A stretch of 64,000 nucleotides of DNA from Abelmoschus esculentus (taxonomy: Eukaryota; Streptophyta; Magnoliopsida; Malvales; Malvaceae), in contig JAUCBN010000016.1 in assembly GCA_035048815.1 (NCBI GenBank), positions 2,410,501-2,474,500 on the forward strand, in the 5' to 3' direction. The position numbers were made by a program, and so were the translations under genes. Of this stretch, positions 59,632 through 64,000 are shown one piece after another; position 1 is the stretch's first letter, and the number at the start of each line of letters is the position of its first letter. Below the pieces are notes generated by a model. That model was not told the DNA's origin. It did no database searches and saw only the letters and a list, made by a program, of their open reading frames with translations.

Positions 59632-59977
59632 TCGGCCAGCCACTCTTTCATCAAGTTTGTCAATTACAGAATTAAGATGTAATGTAATTAACACATAAGA
59701 TAAAATCAATTTAAAAGGTTTAAGATTCAATTTTATTACCCAAAAATACATTCTTGTGTTTCCAAAGTGTTAATATCACACCCCACACAAGTTAAATGTC
59801 TCTTCACAAAAAATAATTTCATGAACCAACTAGACTAATCTAGCTTTGCATATCTAAAATCAGTAAGCCTGTGTTACAGTTGTTTATGTTTCGAATATAC
59901 ATACTTCGTTTTGAACGACAGTGATATTATCATCGTACCGTGGCAGCCACAAGTTATCAGATGATTGAGCAGCAAAA

Positions 59978-62900
59978 TTATCTAGCAGATGGGACTAGGC
60001 TGCCATTTGACAAATCAGGACTTTCTATTTCAAGAAAGCTTTCAAGTAAAGTTTTCCTGGAAGATTGTCCCCTGGAACTACCACTAGCTAGCTTTGCATT
60101 GCCTTCATCCCCTGTCTCTATTTTCACTGCATCTTGTATGGCCAAAACGATCTCCTGCATCTTGGGGCGTGAGTATCCGCGTTGTTCAACACATTGGATA
60201 GCTACTTCAGCAATCCTCCAGATTGACTCAATCTTGACATTTCCTATGAGAAATGGGTCTACAATGCTTATTACATCGCCTTTGCGTATTAAGGATCTTG
60301 CCTGCAGAAAATGACAAGCAGCTCAGATTTTCGTGCCTTGATTAAGCACTGTGTATATTAAGGAACGGGTGGAAGTTGAAGAGAAATGTACCCAGTGAAC
60401 AATGTTAAGTTCAGGACCAAAATCTTCTACTGATACTGGTTTCTTTCCGGAGATGAGTTCAAGAAGAACAACCCCGAAACTATAAACATCACTCTTTTCA
60501 GTCAGTTGTTGACTTGCATAGTACCTGATACAACATATAAATGATTGGCTAAGCACATGAAGTGTTTTTTCTAATAAATTGTTCATGAATTGTAATCCTA
60601 TACAGCTTACTCGGGGTCGAGGTAACCGACTGTTCCTCGTGCCACACTTGATACATGGGTTAAATCTTCCTCAGCTTGTCTTGAAAGTCCAAAATCAGAC
60701 ACTTTTGCTCTCATGTTAATGTCTAGAAGAATGTTGCTTGTTTTTACATCTCGGTGAATTATACTCGGATTGCAGCCGGTGTGCAAGTATTCAAGGCCTA
60801 CAGGAATCCAAATTTATGTTTATGCTTAGAAAAAACACACCAAATACCAATGCCTTAATTATTGACAGCTTTAATACTAAACCTTTAGCTGCATCTTCTG
60901 CAATTCGTAAACGAGAAAGCCAATCCAACGGCTTCTGGTTGACTGAACCTGCCATCATGTCCATAGATTCTTAATTCTCTTGACCACACTAAGATTCTAA
61001 AAAAGTGAAGGATGGAAAATAGACAGTTCGATTTCTCGGTACAGAAGCACACCATGTATGTGGTCCCTCAAAGTTCCATTGTGCATATATTCATAAACTA
61101 ATATCCGTTGATGAGCTTCTTCGCAGTATCCAATTAGAGGAACCAAGTTTCTATGATGAATTCTTGATAATAGGGCAACCTGCAAGCATGCTTCAGTCAT
61201 CACTTAACCATATAGTGTGAGGCAAATTCAAGGTTTTTTGTATAGTACTGGCCAATATGTACCAGTTTTAAGGACAGGAAAAAACAAATTATGGATCGTT
61301 CCGAGTGTGAACTCAATAATATAGAAACTAAAGAATAGGATATTTTCCGCACACAAACTTATTTCATAAAAATGCTCTAAATCTCCCACTTTTTTTTCTT
61401 GACTTTATGGCCTAAATGGTAGAATCTTAACTATTCCTCCCATAAGACAACGAGAGCACTTGAGTTGAGGGGACTTGTGGAAACACTTTGAATCTAGGAA
61501 CCTAAACTTTTGACATTTCTTAAAATAACTCATTGTTAAAATGCTCAAATTTATAGTGCAGGTATTGTCAATTCACAGCTTTTTCATATGGTCGAAGGAG
61601 AATAGTCGGAATCCGATGCTTAGTCCAATTAGTTCATCATGTAGTCATTCCCAAGAGGTGGAATCTAGCATAACTACACAATATATTATCACAGACAACA
61701 ATTTATAAGTTGCTTAGATTGTGAACATATAATGAAAGCTAGAAGAACCTGTAAAATGGGATTATGGGAAAATACCTCGGTAACAAATTGCTTATTCAAA
61801 TGGCTAGATGGATCACTCATTGTCTTAACTGCAACCTCCTTTCCATCTTTCATTTTGCCATAGTAGACAGATCCAAAACTGCCTTTGCCAATCTTTTTGG
61901 TGAAATTGTTAGTTGCTTCTTCAAGATCACACAATGAGATGCAATATGCCACACCTTCATCCAGTAAATTCCCGCCCCGTGCTATTGAACAGGTCGTTGA
62001 TTGTTTGGGGTCATGTTGCAGGGTACCTGATAGAAAACAAAATGAATTCTAGAAAATACTAAGGTCTGCAGTCTGCACATTGCATAAGTGATAATAAATA
62101 ATGAATGCTCGCACCATTTTCATCGCATTTTCGGTGAGACATCTTCCTTCGGAAATTACGCAACAATAGTAAACTTGCCAAGAAAAGAATTAATAAAACT
62201 GCCAGCACTCCAATCGAAGCTCCAAGTATCAACTTAAAACGCAGTTTTCTCTGTGCCTCGTTGCGTAGTCCAGGATTACCTTCATAGCTACAACAGAAAT
62301 ATATATAACTGTTTATAAATTTGCTGTGTAGGATAACATAGAACTTAAGATGTAATGCACCGCAACGTACTCACTTGAAATCGATTTTCTTGCTTAGCAA
62401 TGCTGAAGGAATTTCCCCACAAAACGAGTTGTTCTGTATGTACCTGAAATAAATAGATTACCCTTTTACTGAAGATCTGAAATATATAGGAAAAGAAAAG
62501 CCTAAACTGCAGTTTTGTTAAAAACAAACCATCTAACTCAGTTTAATGATCTAAAATTAGCAGATAAGAAATAAAGATTTCTACTTACAATGCTTGTAAG
62601 TTAGGCAAACGACCAAGGTATGAAGGTAGTGAACCGTTAAGTTTATTGTTCTCCAGATGTCTGCAAGCACCGGTCAAGGATGTGAGTCGGACAAGCTCAC
62701 GAGAGAACAAGTACCAAAGTAAAATGTCAATCTAGAATTCTGAGGAAAATTAATACAGCTATATGTATTGCATGATCGAGTGAAGAGCTTACACAATTTT
62801 CAGATTGATAAGGCTACTCATATCAGGGAGTGGCCCTATTAAGGAGTTGGAGTCCAACCACCTACAGAAGATGGGAGCTTTTCAATGGAAGGTAATCGGA

Positions 62901-63914
62901 CAAATTCGTGAATATTAAATCATAGATGTTGAATAATAGGACTTACAACTCAATCAATCCCTCCATGTGATTAATCTCAGATGGAATTTGGCCCTTCAGA
63001 TTCTGCCCTGATAGTGCACTGCTCATAAGGTTTAAAAAATCCATCAAATTCTATAAACATTAAAGTAACCGGTCTAAAAAGAACTTAAAAAGGTTGTTTT
63101 AACAATAAATTGTGATATGGTTATGAAATGAACAGGAAATTTACCAAGTTCAAATGCATTACATTTTTGTTATTCTTAGTGGTGGTGCTGGGCTGCAATT
63201 TACCCATGTCCAGGGAGTAGGAACACAAGGATCACCTCCTTCATTTGCCCAAACGCTTTCGGCAGCCCTATATCGAATGGCATCGAGCGTGGTCACTGGA
63301 AAATCGAGAAAGTAACGAGTTACTAGCTAACTGAGTCAAGCAAAATCCTCGAACTTACATGCTAATGTGCAATATGATCAAAACACCCCAAGGCCATCTT
63401 ACCATCTCGCCTGTCAGTTTTTGCAGCAATCCGCTGGTATTTACTTATCTCAATTGCATTAAGGAGTGGTCCTCGAGTAGAATCATTGGTCTTTGAAAAA
63501 GTGAATGACAGAACAAAATCGAGAGTAACGTTCATGTAACTCGGCTCATAAAGCGTGTAGCTCCCGTTGGCATTCTCAGCTATATTTACCACAGCATTGC
63601 TATAATCAGGGACATAAGGCTCTCGCATACTGAATTTCCGGGTTTCATTCGGAGCCAAATCTTCAATTTCAGCAAAGTATGCATAGGCTCGTGCATTGGC
63701 AGGGAAGCCTTCGAGGTTCAATCTGTAGCTAAGCACTCCTTCAGTGCCAACAACTGCTGTTTGCATCACTTTGACAGGCGGATATTCTCTAGTTCTTATA
63801 TCAACGTTCTTCGACGTCGTGATTCGTTCCGTCCCAGGTGCCATTCCTACAAGAAAATTTTGCCTCCTATCAAGATCAGACTCCCAGAATCTGTCATATG
63901 GATCATCAGGGTAC
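59978..63914 (-). CDS. LRR receptor-like Ser/Thr kinase with malectin-like ectodomain (5' end outside window)
   Basis: Thirteen exons are visible: 63914-63403, 63295-63163, 63018-62947, 62861-62793, 62660-62589, 62443-62375, 62287-62115, 62026-61776, 61179-61053, 60948-60883, 60797-60611, 60524-60392 and 60301-59978. They encode 728 in-frame residues. About 200 N-terminal residues should lie to the right. Order: malectin-like domain, a WVNCSPAPP hinge, four LRR exons of 69-72 bases, a membrane helix (LILGASIGVLAVLLILFLAS), then the kinase. Kinase motifs: GKGSFGSVYYG, VAVK, IIHRDVKTSN (an RD kinase), SDFGLSR, GTVGYLDPE. All catalytic residues are present. Best remembered match is Arabidopsis At1g67720. 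Such receptors signal at the plasma membrane; the ligand is unknown. Confidence 0.95.
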
Positions 63915-64000
63915 CTATAAATGCAAATTTGGTTTTCATAAATCAACACAGATATCAACCAAATACCTTGCAAATGAAGCAAAACATCAAACAGTTCTCA

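Noticed and set aside
1..64000. CRISPR arrays, bacterial operons, tRNA or rRNA genes, organelle insertions
   Set aside because: The sequence is nuclear plant DNA with introns; no regular spacer arrays were seen, and no tRNA fold, rRNA or organelle gene was recognised by eye.

Overview
The window is plant nuclear DNA. It has compact multi-exon genes with GT-AG introns, AT-rich intergenic DNA full of small inverted-repeat transposons, and only plant gene families. The protein sequences and the PMD (plant mobile domain) transposon fragment suggest a Malvaceae species, probably cotton (Gossypium). That attribution is inference from memory; no search was run. All exon models were built by hand from reading frame, splice sites and family resemblance, and every intact model closes in frame across its junctions.

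Layout, left to right. At 1-170 lies the 3' end of an unrecognised gene. At about 430-2385 is a long-inverted-repeat element carrying a broken PMD gene and five 16-bp palindromes. At 5.8-7.7 kb (-) is a TERMINAL EAR1-like / Mei2-like RNA-binding protein gene. At 11.2-18.1 kb (-) is a PH-domain oxysterol-binding-protein-related protein (ORP). At 22.7-28.2 kb (+) is an actin-related protein 3 copy with two frame-breaking indels and a 966-bp inverted-repeat element in an intron. At 29.8-31.2 kb (-) is a pectate lyase. At 37.6-39.9 kb (-) is an RCC1-repeat protein. At 43.4-47.3 kb (-) is a large, charged, uncharacterised nuclear-type protein; its first intron holds an antisense scrap of an RCC1 gene. 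At 49.4-51.1 kb (-) is a beta-ketoacyl-CoA reductase (KCR). At 53.9-56.9 kb (-) is a rearranged, internally deleted copy of a TNO1-like Golgi coiled-coil gene. At 58.3-59.6 kb (+) is a GDSL esterase/lipase. From 60.0 kb to the right edge (-) is a malectin-like LRR receptor kinase whose 5' end lies outside the window.

The genes are not an operon. They cover RNA-based meristem control, lipid transfer and synthesis, actin nucleation, the cell wall, membrane traffic and signalling. Four of them (TEL, pectate lyase, KCR, LRR kinase) appear to follow the order of Arabidopsis At1g67770, At1g67750, At1g67730 and At1g67720. TNO1 next to KCR also recalls At1g24460-At1g24470. The block therefore looks like a conserved ancestral segment with other genes interspersed and two members decaying.

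I found no convincing new multi-gene system. The most unusual content is structural: foldback elements, two adjacent large palindromes at 51.9-53.3 kb, scrambled gene copies, and an exon fragment moved into a neighbouring intron.
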